From Salinirubellus salinus (GTDB taxonomy: Archaea; Halobacteriota; Halobacteria; Halobacteriales; Haloarculaceae), in the NCBI RefSeq assembly GCF_025231485.1, contig NZ_CP104003.1:2294001-2358000 (forward strand): 64,000 nt of DNA, in the 5' to 3' direction. The notes under the pieces were generated by a model. The model was not told the origin of the DNA. It saw only the letters and a list, made by a program, of their open reading frames with translations, and did no database searches. A program made the position numbers and the translations under genes. This document shows positions 25,674 to 34,031 of the stretch, piece by piece (positions within the stretch are counted from its first letter, which is position 1; each line of letters starts with the position of its first letter).

Positions 25674-26381
25674 ATGACCGACCCCGCAGACGCCCGCCTC
25701 CAGACCTCCCGTCGTGCGTTCCTCGGTACCAGTGGCCTCCTCCTCGCCGCCGGCCTCGCCGGGTGTACCGGGCGCTCGCTGGCCTCGTTCGCCGCCTCGC
25801 CCGCGACGGTCCCCGCCGCGACGCTCGACCGGACGGGCTACGAGGAGCGCAGCGTCGACGAACGGGTCGTCCGGCAGGGGTTCGGCGGCGTGGATGCCGT
25901 CGAGGTACGCAACTGGGTGGCCCAGTACGAGCGACCGCTCGCCCCCTCGGTGCTCGACGCACTCCCCGGCACCGACGACGCGGGCGACCAGCGGGTCGCC
26001 GTCTTCGCCGTCCTCTCCACCCCGAAGGTGGAGGTGGGCGGCCGGGAGTTCAACCCGGTGGCCGGCTTCTCCGCGAACGACGTGCTGGACCTCGTCCAGT
26101 CGACCTACGGAGGTCTCCGCGAGGTCGAGCGGGCCGACGACCGGGCGGTGACGGTGCTCGGGACGGCCACGAGGGTCGTGGAGTACCGCGCCGCCGGTGG
26201 ACTGGAAGCGGGGGGCACGTCGGCCGACGTCGAGGGGCTCACGGACCTCTCGGTCCACGTCACGGACCCGGTCGAACACGGTGGGGACTTCGTGGTCGGG
26301 CTCGCGGCTCACCCCGCCCTCGCGGCCATCGAGCGGGGGACGGTCGACCGCCTGCTGGAGTCGATAGAGCACGAGGCGTAG
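25674..26381 (+). CDS. Haloarchaeal lipoprotein (DUF6517-like)
   Basis: 235 aa. Tat signal SRRAFLGTSGLLLAAGLAG with lipobox Cys following (LAGC). The mature part has alternating strands and ends in a conserved-looking HVTDPVEHGGDFVVGLAAHP segment. It resembles the haloarchaeal DUF6517 family of unknown function. It follows the MFS gene by 69 bp on the same strand, so cotranscription is possible. Confidence 0.75.
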   Translation: MTDPADARLQTSRRAFLGTSGLLLAAGLAGCTGRSLASFAASPATVPAATLDRTGYEERSVDERVVRQGFGGVDAVEVRNWVAQYERPLAPSVLDALPGTDDAGDQRVAVFAVLSTPKVEVGGREFNPVAGFSANDVLDLVQSTYGGLREVERADDRAVTVLGTATRVVEYRAAGGLEAGGTSADVEGLTDLSVHVTDPVEHGGDFVVGLAAHPALAAIERGTVDRLLESIEHEA

Positions 26382-26397
26382 CGCGGCGGGGGCGGAG

Positions 26398-26560
26398 CGG
26401 TGCCGATGCGGAGCGGTCCGGACCCACCAGCGTCCGCGAGCGTAGCGAGCGGTTCACCCGCGCCGAGCGAAGCGAGGCGCGGCTTTTTCATCGACGTTTT
26501 TGCGCGAGGGGGTCGCGCCGGAGGCACGACCCCGAGCGGAAAAAGGTCGCGCGACAGAGT
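26398..26560. repeat. Intergenic palindromic repeat upstream of the DUF373 gene
   Basis: Contains GCGCGGCTTTTTCATCGACG, then TTTTTGC (26497-26503), a hairpin GGGGTCG...CGACCCC and GCGGAAAAAGG. The T-run/hairpin/A-run order matches the elements after hemA and rnhA, but the flanking words differ. The upstream part is also palindromic (AGCGTAGCGAGCG; GCCGAGCGAAGCGAGGCGC), a pattern often seen in haloarchaeal intergenic repeats. Confidence 0.55.
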
Positions 26561-26597
26561 GTTAACGGATGCCGCCGTAGGTGTCTCCGAACCACCC

Positions 26598-27686
26598 GTG
26601 CTGCTCGTGCTCTGCGTGGACCTCGACGACGACCTCGGTCGGAAGACCGGCTTCGAGACGCCGGTCATCGGTCGCGAGAGCGTCGAGCGGGCCGCGACCG
26701 CACTCGCCACCGCCGACCCGGAGGACTCCGACGTGAACGTCCTGTTCGCCGGCCTGCACCTCTACGACGACATCGAGGACGAACAGGTGGAGGTCGCCGC
26801 CGTCACCGGCACCGCGAAGTCAGACGTCGCCGCCAACCGGAAGGTGGGCGACGAGGTCGACACCGTCCTCGCGTCGCTGACGACGGGCGAAGACGTGCGT
26901 GCGCTCGTCGTCACCGACGGCGCGCAGGACGAGTCCGTGCTGCCGGTCATCCGCTCGCGGGTGCCCATCGACGGAGTCCGTCGCGTCGTCGTCCGGCAGG
27001 CCCAGAGCCTCGAGTCGATGTACTACACGCTGAAACAGGTGCTCTCGGACCCCGAGACCCGCGGGACCATCCTCGTGCCGCTCGGCATCCTCCTGCTCAT
27101 CTACCCCATCGCCATCCTCGGTGACGCGCTGGGGTTGCCGGGCTCGACGCTCGGGGTGGTCTCCGCGCTGCTCGGCCTCTACCTCCTGTTCAGGGGGCTC
27201 GGGCTCGAGCAGACCATCGACCGGAGCGCCGAGCGCATCCGCCAGTCGCTCTACGGCGGACGCGTCCAGCTCGTCACCTACGTCGTGGCGCTCGCGATGC
27301 TGTCCGTCGCGGGGTTCAGCGGCCTCCAGTCCGTCGAGGAACTCGGTGGCATCGAGGCCGTCGGGGTGGCGGGCGCGCTCGCGGGCGCGACGTTCGGCGC
27401 CGTCCAGTGGCTCGCAGCCGGCGGTATCATCGCCTCGCTCGGGCGCATCACCGACGAGTACCTCTCGGGCGGGTTCCGCTGGCGCTACCTGAACGCGCCG
27501 TTCTACGTGGCCGCCATCGCGCTCGTCCTGTTCGCGCTCTCGGGGTTCTTCCTCGCGCGCGTCTCGCTCTCGGAGCTCGCGGGCGCACTCGCCGGCGGCA
27601 CCCTCATCGGCGTCGTGAGCACGCTCGCGTTCGCCGTCGCCGAACAGCGATTCCCCCGCCGAAGCGAGGGCGAGGCCCCGCAGTAG
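26598..27686 (+). CDS. DUF373 family membrane protein
   Basis: 362 aa from the GTG at 26598. The N-terminal soluble domain starts LLVLCVDLDDDLGRKTG and continues with VIGRESVERAATALATADPE and LVVTDGAQDESVLPVI, all typical of DUF373. About six hydrophobic segments follow from residue 160 on. Function unknown; the soluble part looks nucleotide- or metal-dependent because of its Asp clusters. The start fits the family, whereas the long open frame before it covers a repeat element. Confidence 0.88.
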   Translation: MLLVLCVDLDDDLGRKTGFETPVIGRESVERAATALATADPEDSDVNVLFAGLHLYDDIEDEQVEVAAVTGTAKSDVAANRKVGDEVDTVLASLTTGEDVRALVVTDGAQDESVLPVIRSRVPIDGVRRVVVRQAQSLESMYYTLKQVLSDPETRGTILVPLGILLLIYPIAILGDALGLPGSTLGVVSALLGLYLLFRGLGLEQTIDRSAERIRQSLYGGRVQLVTYVVALAMLSVAGFSGLQSVEELGGIEAVGVAGALAGATFGAVQWLAAGGIIASLGRITDEYLSGGFRWRYLNAPFYVAAIALVLFALSGFFLARVSLSELAGALAGGTLIGVVSTLAFAVAEQRFPRRSEGEAPQ

Positions 27687-27731
27687 GTGGTCGGCGTCGG
27701 ACCCACGCGTGACACGACCTCACACGTGCAC

Positions 27732-27741
27732 CTAATTTAAG
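27732..27741 (+). promoter_or_regulatory. TATA box of the RNase HI gene
   Basis: CTAATTTAAG is about 30 nt upstream of the ATG at 27766, the only AT-rich tract here, pointing to a leaderless transcript. Confidence 0.65.
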
Positions 27742-27765
27742 TACCGTGGGTACCGTAGCGGAGGT

Positions 27766-28395
27766 ATGGCCGCGTACCACCGGCCTGGCCTCCGGAATCT
27801 GTTCGACGACTCCCCGACCCCCCACATCGCCCACCCTCCCCACACCCACCGTCGAGACTACTACCTCGCAGCCGACGGCTCGTTCCGTGGTGGTGGCGAG
27901 GGGGGACTGGGAGTGATCATCGAGACCCGCGACGGGGAGCCCGTGGCTCGGCTCTCGGTCCCCGACCGGGTCCCGGACAACAACGTGGCCGAGTACCGCG
28001 CGCTCCACCTCGGACTGGACGTGCTGGCCGCTCGGGCACCCCCCTCGGCGCGGGTCGGCGTCCTCGTCGACCACGACGACCTCGCGGCGAACGTCAACCG
28101 CGCCATCCTCGCGGGCGAGGCCAGCGGCTATCGCCCCCCGCATCCATTCCGCGTCCCCGACGCCGCCGAACACCACTGGCGGGGCATCCGCGCCCGCCTG
28201 CACGGGTTCGCCGAGTTGCGTGCCGCCCGCATCTGCTCGGCCGAGAACCCCGCGCACCCGCTGGCGAACACGCCGGGCCAGTACGCACACGTCAACGCCG
28301 AAGCCGACCGCTGTGTGCTCCCGTCGGCGTCGCTGGAACCCGAGGAGGAGCAGGTGCCGCCGCCGAGCCGGGCGAATCGGCACGCCTCCGACTAA
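27766..28395 (+). CDS. rnhA: RNase HI family protein
   Basis: 209 aa. It cleaves the RNA strand of RNA-DNA hybrids. Catalytic acidic residues are in YYLAADGSFRGGGEGG (Asp), DNNVAEYRALHLGLD (Glu), VGVLVDHDDLA (Asp) and the late HVNAEADRCV (Asp), in the right order and spacing. The first 30 residues are a family-specific Pro/His-rich extension. The TAA stop is part of the palindromic repeat that follows. Confidence 0.88.
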   Translation: MAAYHRPGLRNLFDDSPTPHIAHPPHTHRRDYYLAADGSFRGGGEGGLGVIIETRDGEPVARLSVPDRVPDNNVAEYRALHLGLDVLAARAPPSARVGVLVDHDDLAANVNRAILAGEASGYRPPHPFRVPDAAEHHWRGIRARLHGFAELRAARICSAENPAHPLANTPGQYAHVNAEADRCVLPSASLEPEEEQVPPPSRANRHASD

Positions 28396-28545
28396 CCACT
28401 TTTTGCACTTCGTGCGGCGCTCTGCGAGCGCCGCGCTCAGGCAAAAACCTGGGGAAAAAGTCGCGGCATCGGGGGCTTCGCCCCCACTCGCCGCGTACGA
28501 AACGCCTCGCTCGCTGCGCTCGCTCGGCGTACGGTTACAGCAGTA
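28393..28545. repeat. Intergenic palindromic repeat after rnhA
   Basis: Begins at the rnhA stop: TAACCACTTTTTGC, then GCGGCGCTC (28414-28422) pairing with GAGCGCCGC (28426-28434), then GCAAAAACC and GGGGAAAAAG. Two further hairpins follow (GGGGGCTTCGCCCCC at about 28470-28484; CGCTCGCTGCGCTCGCTCG at about 28511). Same family as the repeat after hemA. Likely a terminator and/or dispersed element. Confidence 0.75.
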
Positions 28546-28565
28546 GCGGGGTCGGGAACACGGCT

Positions 28566-28733
28566 CTAGGGAGTCAGCCCGAACATCGCGAACCCGACCA
28601 GCAGCGAGGCCAGCAGGCTTCCGACGCCGATGGCGAGCATCAGCGGGAGCGAGGAGACGGTACCCAGCGCGGCACCGATGGCGATGGGCGCGGGGACGCT
28701 CGCGAGGAGCACGTCGTACTCGCGCTGTGACAT
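28566..28733 (-). CDS. Very small two-helix membrane protein
   Basis: 55 aa. Sequence begins MSQREYDVLLASVPAPIAIG and has two hydrophobic stretches (about 11-30 and 31-53) ending AMFGLTP. The promoter is clear on the reverse strand: ATTTAATTATC at about 28749-28760 lies 20-28 nt before the ATG. Such 50-60-residue membrane proteins are common in Halobacteria and of unknown role. Confidence 0.65.
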   Translation of the reverse strand: MSQREYDVLLASVPAPIAIGAALGTVSSLPLMLAIGVGSLLASLLVGFAMFGLTP

Positions 28734-28877
28734 GCCCGGGTGAAGTGGCGCCTGATAATTAAATGTTATTAGGCCGCGTCGGAGGGGTCGAGCGGGGATT
28801 CAGGCTACGGCCGACGTCGGCCGCGGGCGCCGTGGACGACACACCACGAGACGTCGACACACGCCCCCCGAAGACGT

Positions 28878-29690
28878 ATGTCGGAGGGCGCCCGTCACCC
28901 GTCGATGACCGAGTCCCCCGAGAGCGACGCCCCGGAGACACGCGAGAACCGCGACCTCTGGGACGCGTGGAGCGACGCCTTCCAGGCCGCGTGGCGAGCC
29001 GACACCGACGAGGGCGAGCTCCCGCCCGCCGGGGTCTTCCTCGGCCCTGACGTGCACGACGACGAGACGCGTGCCGAGGTGCTCCCCGACCTCGACGGAC
29101 TGGACGCCGTCGAACTCGGCTGTGGCGGTGGACAGGGCACCGTCGGGCTCGCCCTCGAAGGCGCGAACGCGACGGGCGTCGACTTCTCCACCGGGCAGCT
29201 CCGGTGGGCCCGCGAACTCCGCGCGGCCTACGAGGTCGAGGCCGACTTCGTCGCCGGCGACGTGACCGACCTCCCCCTCGCCGACGACCAGTTCGACCTC
29301 GCGTACTGCTCGTGGGTGTTCCAGATGGTCGACGACCTCCACGCCTGTTTCGCCGAGGCCCACCGCGTCCTCCGACCCGACGGCGAGTTCGTCTTCGCCG
29401 TCCCGCACCCGTTCTACGAGACGTTCGACGCCGACGAACGCGAACTCGACTGGTCCTACTTCGACCGCGGGCCCGAGCGCAACCCCATCGGCGAGTACGA
29501 CCCGGACATGCTCGTCTACCACCACACGGTGGGCGACTACCACGAGGCGCTCACGAACGCGGGGTTCACCGTCGAGCGACTGCTCGAACCGGGGTCGAGC
29601 GATCCCGACGTGTACGAGGAGCAGTGGAGCCACAAGCCCGACCTGATGGCGATGGTGCCGCCGGCGCTGGTGGTGAAAGCGGTGGCGTGA
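28878..29690 (+). CDS. SAM-dependent methyltransferase (class I)
   Basis: 270 aa (a second in-frame ATG at 28905 gives 261 aa). Class I Rossmann methyltransferase: motif I is AVELGCGGGQGTVGLAL, the acidic residue of motif II is in GVDFSTGQLRWAR, and VFAVPHPFYETF lies near motif V. The ubiE/COQ5-like fold acts on small molecules, substrate unknown. The C-terminal part (HHTVGDYHEALTNAGFTVE) is a typical cap. The gene is followed by an AT-rich island. Confidence 0.88.
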   Translation: MSEGARHPSMTESPESDAPETRENRDLWDAWSDAFQAAWRADTDEGELPPAGVFLGPDVHDDETRAEVLPDLDGLDAVELGCGGGQGTVGLALEGANATGVDFSTGQLRWARELRAAYEVEADFVAGDVTDLPLADDQFDLAYCSWVFQMVDDLHACFAEAHRVLRPDGEFVFAVPHPFYETFDADERELDWSYFDRGPERNPIGEYDPDMLVYHHTVGDYHEALTNAGFTVERLLEPGSSDPDVYEEQWSHKPDLMAMVPPALVVKAVA

Positions 29691-29729
29691 GCCATTTGGT
29701 TTATCATTCGACAGCTTTCAATCAGTAAT

Positions 29730-30410
29730 GTGTCGTCACGTCAGGGCCCAGAAAATGCACTGTCGAAGGTCTTCAACCACCCTCTTGGGTTTCTGAAGGA
29801 AGCCTTGTGGCCACCCAGCTATGAAGCACGGCCAAAGACTGGCATGCTACTCGTCGCGATATGCTCAGTCTTTGTCCTCGAATTGGGTCTGACATTTCGG
29901 TATGGCGCTGGGAGTACCGAGAATTTGCTTGCATACTTTTTTAAATACGAACCATGGCTTGTGTAGCCAATAGCCCCACTCCTTCACCGTGGATTCGGGC
30001 ACTTCCTTGCAAATATCGTATTTATCCACATAGCGTCGCCGGTTGAAAGTGGTTTGAACAGACGGAAATACATCTCTCTCTTGTTGTTAGCAGGCTACGT
30101 ACCTGTTTACGCCGATGGAGTGAAATTCGTAATATTTGGCCATGAACCACACGTAGCCGTATACGGAGCTAGCGCATTCGCCTTTGGCCTGCTGGCCTAT
30201 GAAGTCGGCTCGCACATAGGGCGTAACTGGGAATTGACTCCCAGACAATGGCTGATAGTGGTGTGTGGACTCGCCGCTGTAGCGGTTGTTATCAAAAACG
30301 GAATCATATCACTCTGGAACCCAATTTCACTCCACCTCGGTCATCTTGGAGGAGCGTCATTTGGGATAGTCCTCGGCTACATTTGGGGACCGAGCGACAG
30401 TTCGAGGTAG
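29730..30410 (+). pseudogene. Rhomboid-family intramembrane protease gene with one in-frame TAG
   Basis: One reading frame (GTG 29730 to TAG 30408-30410, 227 codons) is continuous except for a TAG at 29964-29966. Upstream: ALWPPSYEARPKTGMLLVAI and hydrophobic helices. Downstream in the same frame: APLLHRGFGHFLANIVF (the rhomboid His/Asn motif), VYGASAFAFGLLAYE (serine nucleophile region) and HLGHLGGASFG (catalytic His). A TATA-like GGTTTATCATT at 29698-29708 precedes the GTG. The DNA is much more AT-rich than its neighbours, so it was probably acquired by transfer. A TTG at 30054 could start only the last half. Best read as a recent nonsense pseudogene or a sequencing error. Confidence 0.75.
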
Positions 30411-30414
30411 GTAA

Positions 30415-32229
30415 TTACTTCCCCCAGAACGGGTCCACTTTCCGGTGCTTCTCCAGATACTGACTCAGCGCCTCTATCTCGTCGCTCGGGATCTCGTCAC
30501 GCAACTCCTGCTCCAGAATCTTCGCGTGTTTCTCTGGCAGTTCCGTCCAGAGTTCGTCGCCCTCGTCTATCTGGCGGCCGACGGTGGGGCCATCGATGGA
30601 GACCGCGGCCCGCTCGCCGGCCCGGAGTTCGTCGATGTCCTCGCCCTCGTCCTGGATGGACTTGAGCATCCCAATCCGCTTGGGCTTGCCACCCTCCCAC
30701 TTGGCGATGTTCGAGTTGCGCTTGAGCGTACCGGCCATCACCTCGACGCCGACGACGGCGGGGCTGGACTGGCGGAAGACGTGGTCCTCGAGGATTCGGA
30801 ACCGCGAGGGCCGGATGATCTTGTCGAGCACCTGCTCCTGCTGGGAGCGCTCGATCTCGTCGACGTACTCCTCGTACTCCTCGACGAGCTGGTAGATGAC
30901 GTCGGACTCGAACAGCCGCACCCCCTGCTCGTTCGCCCGGCGCTCGGCGTCTTTCAGCACGTCGACGTTGAACGCGAGGATGACCTCGTGCTTCGGCTCG
31001 TTCGCGGTGGAGGCGACGGCGATGTCGCGCGGCGCCACGTCACCGACCTCGGCGCGGACGACGGGCACCTCGGCCTCCGCCAGCGCGTCGGCGATGGCCT
31101 CCAGCGACCCGAGCGTGTCGGCCTTGACGACGACACCCTCCTCCTCGGTCTCGACCTCGAGGCCGGCGAGTTCGGCCTGCACCTCCTCGACGACCTCGGC
31201 GACGGGCTGGTCGCGCACCACGCGGACCGGGGCGCCGGCGATGGCGTCGTCGAGGTCCGGGGCGGCGATCTTCACCCCCGCCGCGGCCCGGACCTCGGGC
31301 ACCTTCTCGAACTGCTTCTCGGTGCGTATCTCGGCGAGCGGTCGGGGCTGGAGGAGCGCCCGGACCTGCGTGACGATGGGTTCGTTCAGCCCCCCGACGA
31401 CGATGGTGTCGTCCGTGCGGACGCTGCCGTCGTAGAGCACCACGTCGAGCGTCTTGCCGAAGCCGCGTTCGTCCTTCACCTCGAGGACGGTGCCGGCACC
31501 CGGCCCGGTCACGTCGATGGCCATCGCCTCCTTCATGTAGCGCTGCGAGAGGCCCATCAGCACCGCGAGCAGGTCCGGCACGCCCTCGCCCGTCATCGCG
31601 GAGACGGGGACGACACCGACGTTGCCCTGGAAGTCACGGACCCGCCAGTACATGTCCGCGGAGAAGTCGTTCTCCGAGAGCTGGCCGATGATCTCGTAGA
31701 GCGCCTCGTTCAGCCGCGACTCGGCCCGATCGGACTGGGCCTCCATCGACTGCTGGATGGGGCTGTTCTCGTTCGGGTTCCAGCCGGGGGTGGTGTCGAC
31801 CTTGTTCGCGGCGACGATGAACGGCGTCTGGGTCCGTTTCAGGATGTCTATCGCCTCCAGCGTCTGTGGCTGGAAGCCGTCGTTCACGTCGACGACGAGG
31901 ATGGCGATGTCGGCGAGCGCACCCCCCCGGGCGCGCAGCGTCGAGAACGAGTGGTGACCCGGCGTGTCGATGAACAGCAGGCCGGGCAGGTCGAAGTCGT
32001 CGGGGTTCACGAGCGCCCCCGAGATCTCCGAGATGGTCTCCAGCGGGACGGCGGTCGCCCCGATGTGCTGGGTGATGGCGCCGGCCTCACCCTCGATGAC
32101 GGCCGACCCGCGGACGCGGTCCAGCAGGCTCGTCTTCCCGTGGTCGACGTGTCCGAGGACGGCCACGATGGGCGTCCGCAGCGACTGCTCCTCTCCGCTC
32201 GCCTCGTGGTCTGTGTCTGTGTCGGACAT
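30415..32229 (-). CDS. infB: Translation initiation factor aIF5B (IF-2 family)
   Basis: 604 aa. A GTPase that joins the ribosomal subunits at initiation. G1 motif GHVDHGKTS (residues 26-34), switch/G3 DTPGHHSF and G4 NKVD are intact, followed by two beta-barrel domains and the IF2 domain 3. The C-terminal helical domain (FRILEDHVFRQSSPAVVGVE, onwards) is of the eukaryote/archaeal type. Length is normal and there is no intein. An acidic N-terminus (MSDTDTDHEASGEE) fits a halophile. Confidence 0.96.
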   Translation of the reverse strand: MSDTDTDHEASGEEQSLRTPIVAVLGHVDHGKTSLLDRVRGSAVIEGEAGAITQHIGATAVPLETISEISGALVNPDDFDLPGLLFIDTPGHHSFSTLRARGGALADIAILVVDVNDGFQPQTLEAIDILKRTQTPFIVAANKVDTTPGWNPNENSPIQQSMEAQSDRAESRLNEALYEIIGQLSENDFSADMYWRVRDFQGNVGVVPVSAMTGEGVPDLLAVLMGLSQRYMKEAMAIDVTGPGAGTVLEVKDERGFGKTLDVVLYDGSVRTDDTIVVGGLNEPIVTQVRALLQPRPLAEIRTEKQFEKVPEVRAAAGVKIAAPDLDDAIAGAPVRVVRDQPVAEVVEEVQAELAGLEVETEEEGVVVKADTLGSLEAIADALAEAEVPVVRAEVGDVAPRDIAVASTANEPKHEVILAFNVDVLKDAERRANEQGVRLFESDVIYQLVEEYEEYVDEIERSQQEQVLDKIIRPSRFRILEDHVFRQSSPAVVGVEVMAGTLKRNSNIAKWEGGKPKRIGMLKSIQDEGEDIDELRAGERAAVSIDGPTVGRQIDEGDELWTELPEKHAKILEQELRDEIPSDEIEALSQYLEKHRKVDPFWGK

Positions 32230-32340
32230 GAGAATCGAACCCCGGAGAACTCCTTGCCCGCAGTGGGCGACGTGGTGGGTTAAGTCTTTCAGAACGCCCT
32301 CGGCCCCGGCGTGGGGGCCAGCGTCGCCGGCCGACCCGGG

Positions 32341-32925
32341 CTACTCGACGGTGAACGACCCGCGCATCCCGATGGACTGGTGCGGGTCGCAGTGGTAGCT
32401 GTACTCGCCGGGCGTGTCGAACGTATAGGCGTACGTGTGCCCCGAGCCGAACGTGCCGTCGTCGTCGCCCGCCCAGTCGGCGCCGTCGGGCTGGCCACCG
32501 TCGTCGGGCGAGACGTTGTGTCCCCCGGAGGCCCACTCCCAGAGGACGGTGTCGCCGACGCCGATGGTGAACGTCTCGGGCTCGAAGACGACCCGCCCCT
32601 CCGGCCCGACGGCGACGGTGCGGTCGGGCACGGGCGTCGCCCGTGCGGTGGCGGTGGGCGTGTCGGTGGCCGTCGGGGAGTCGGTCGCTGTCCGCGTCTC
32701 CGTCGGCGCCTGCGTGTCGGTGGGGGTGCGCGACTCGGTCGGCGTCGGCGAGTCCGTCCGGGCATCCGTGGCGGTCGGTGTCGGCGACTCCGTCGGCGTG
32801 TCGGTCGGCGTCGCCGTCGGCGAGTCCGTCGCCCCCGGCGTGGGGGTGCCGTCGCCGCCGCTACAGCCGGCCAGCCCGACCAGCGTGGCTGGCATCGAGA
32901 CTCTGAGGAACGTGCGTCGGTCCAT
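32341..32925 (-). CDS. Halocyanin-like blue copper lipoprotein
   Basis: 194 aa from the ATG at 32925. Signal MDRRTFLRVSMPATLVGLAG followed by lipobox Cys21. A long Thr/Pro/Ser/Asp linker (about 25-95) precedes one plastocyanin domain. Copper ligands: His in GGHNVSPDDG, Cys and His in YSYHCDPHQ, Met in SIGMRG. It probably shuttles electrons outside the membrane. Unlike the halocyanin at 15187 it has no redox enzyme beside it. The linker DNA is repetitive and encodes TDTP/SPT-like repeats. Confidence 0.88.
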   Translation of the reverse strand: MDRRTFLRVSMPATLVGLAGCSGGDGTPTPGATDSPTATPTDTPTESPTPTATDARTDSPTPTESRTPTDTQAPTETRTATDSPTATDTPTATARATPVPDRTVAVGPEGRVVFEPETFTIGVGDTVLWEWASGGHNVSPDDGGQPDGADWAGDDDGTFGSGHTYAYTFDTPGEYSYHCDPHQSIGMRGSFTVE

Positions 32926-33048
32926 ACACGGACGACGGCCGCGCCCCACAAGAGCGTTCACCCAAAAGGGACCCGAAACCGACGGCAGTGGCCGCCAGGC
33001 GTCCGACACCCCGTGGCGTTTATGTACCGCGCGGTGATTCGCATCGAT

Positions 33049-33288
33049 ATGGTAGAGATACTCGCCGAGAATCTCTCGGGCAAGACCGTCATGGGTGACG
33101 ACGGCGCCGAACTCGGCCTCCTGTACAACATCACGATGCGGATGAAGACCGGACAGCTGGGCCACCTCATCGTCGACCCCGGCGAGCGTGGGGTCAACGC
33201 CGACTTCGAGGTCGACGCGCACGGCCACTACCTCGTCCCCGTCTCGAACGTGCAGGCCGTGAAGGACCACATCGTCGTCCGTCGGTAG
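33049..33288 (+). CDS. PRC-barrel domain protein
   Basis: 79 aa, a single PRC-barrel: AENLSGKTVMGDDGAELG and the closing VPVSNVQAVKDHIVVRR. ATG at 33049, 26-30 nt after a TATA-like GTTTATGTA, so likely leaderless. It is followed without a gap by nob1; pairing of a PRC-barrel protein with Nob1 suggests a role in ribosome maturation, as in other archaea (inference). Confidence 0.9.
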   Translation: MVEILAENLSGKTVMGDDGAELGLLYNITMRMKTGQLGHLIVDPGERGVNADFEVDAHGHYLVPVSNVQAVKDHIVVRR

Positions 33289-33744
33289 ATGCGAGTTCTC
33301 GACAGTTCGGCGTTCATCGACGACTACCACGTCACCGGCGACGTGGCGACCATCCCGATGGTCCGCGAGGAGTTACAGGACTCGTCGGGCTACCGCTTCG
33401 ACGCGCTCGAGGGGAGCGGGATGCGACTCCACGTCCCCGAACCCGGCACGGTCGAACGGGTCGAGCGAGCCGCCCGGACCACCGGCGACGCGACGGAGCT
33501 CTCCACGACCGACGTGCGCCTGCTCGCGGCCGCCTTCGAACTCGACGCTACCCTCGTCACGGACGACTACGCGATGCAGAACGTCGCCGACGAACTCGAC
33601 CTCGAGGTCGAGGTCATCGCGCAGGAGGGCATCGACGAGCGTATCGACTGGAACTACCAGTGTCAGGGGTGTGGCCGCGTCTACGACGAGCACCGCGAGC
33701 GCTGTGAGATCTGCGGGGCCGACCTGACCCGCAAGCGACCCTAG
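33289..33744 (+). CDS. nob1: rRNA maturation endonuclease Nob1
   Basis: 151 aa. A PIN domain starts at once (MRVLDSSAFIDDY, Asp5 as first metal ligand; ATLVTDDYAMQNVA for the later acidic cluster), followed by a C-terminal zinc ribbon (CQGCG and CEICGA). It cleaves the 3' end of pre-16S rRNA at the small-subunit maturation step. The ATG directly follows the PRC-barrel stop, so both are cotranscribed. Confidence 0.95.
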   Translation: MRVLDSSAFIDDYHVTGDVATIPMVREELQDSSGYRFDALEGSGMRLHVPEPGTVERVERAARTTGDATELSTTDVRLLAAAFELDATLVTDDYAMQNVADELDLEVEVIAQEGIDERIDWNYQCQGCGRVYDEHRERCEICGADLTRKRP

Positions 33745-33745
33745 G

Positions 33746-33907
33746 CTAGGCCTGCGGCTCGGGTTCCGGGTCCGACTCGTCCGCGTACTCCAGTCCGGCG
33801 TCGATGAGCTGGCGGACCACCTCCTGTTCGGTGACGCCGTACCGGGTCGCCAGTCGCTGGACCCGTTCTGCCTGTCGCTCCTCGCACAGGACGGTCAACC
33901 GGTACAT
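33746..33907 (-). CDS. Small CopG/ribbon-helix-helix-like protein
   Basis: 53 aa: MYRLTVLCEERQAERVQRLA then TRYGVTEQEVVRQLIDAGLE. This fits a ribbon-helix-helix monomer (one strand, two helices) with an acidic tail. Its stop is 1 bp from the nob1 stop, so the two genes are convergent and touch. A DNA-binding role is likely by fold, target unknown. Confidence 0.65.
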   Translation of the reverse strand: MYRLTVLCEERQAERVQRLATRYGVTEQEVVRQLIDAGLEYADESDPEPEPQA

Positions 33908-34031
33908 GTGCCCTCCTTCGGCGGAGCGACGATAAGCCTCAGTCAGACATCTGTCACAAGCTCACGGGGCGGGGAGTGTCGTCGCCACCGGGAAGTCACG
34001 CGGGCCGAGAGGAACGCCCGGAGCGAGGGCG

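Noticed and set aside
29964-29966. TAG read as pyrrolysine
   Set aside because: Pyrrolysine use is unusual in Halobacteria, nothing in the window supports a Pyl system, and rhomboids do not need it.
32640-32840. Repetitive DNA as CRISPR or VNTR
   Set aside because: The GTCGGNGTC-type repeats encode the Thr/Ser/Pro linker of halocyanin; there are no uniform repeats with spacers.
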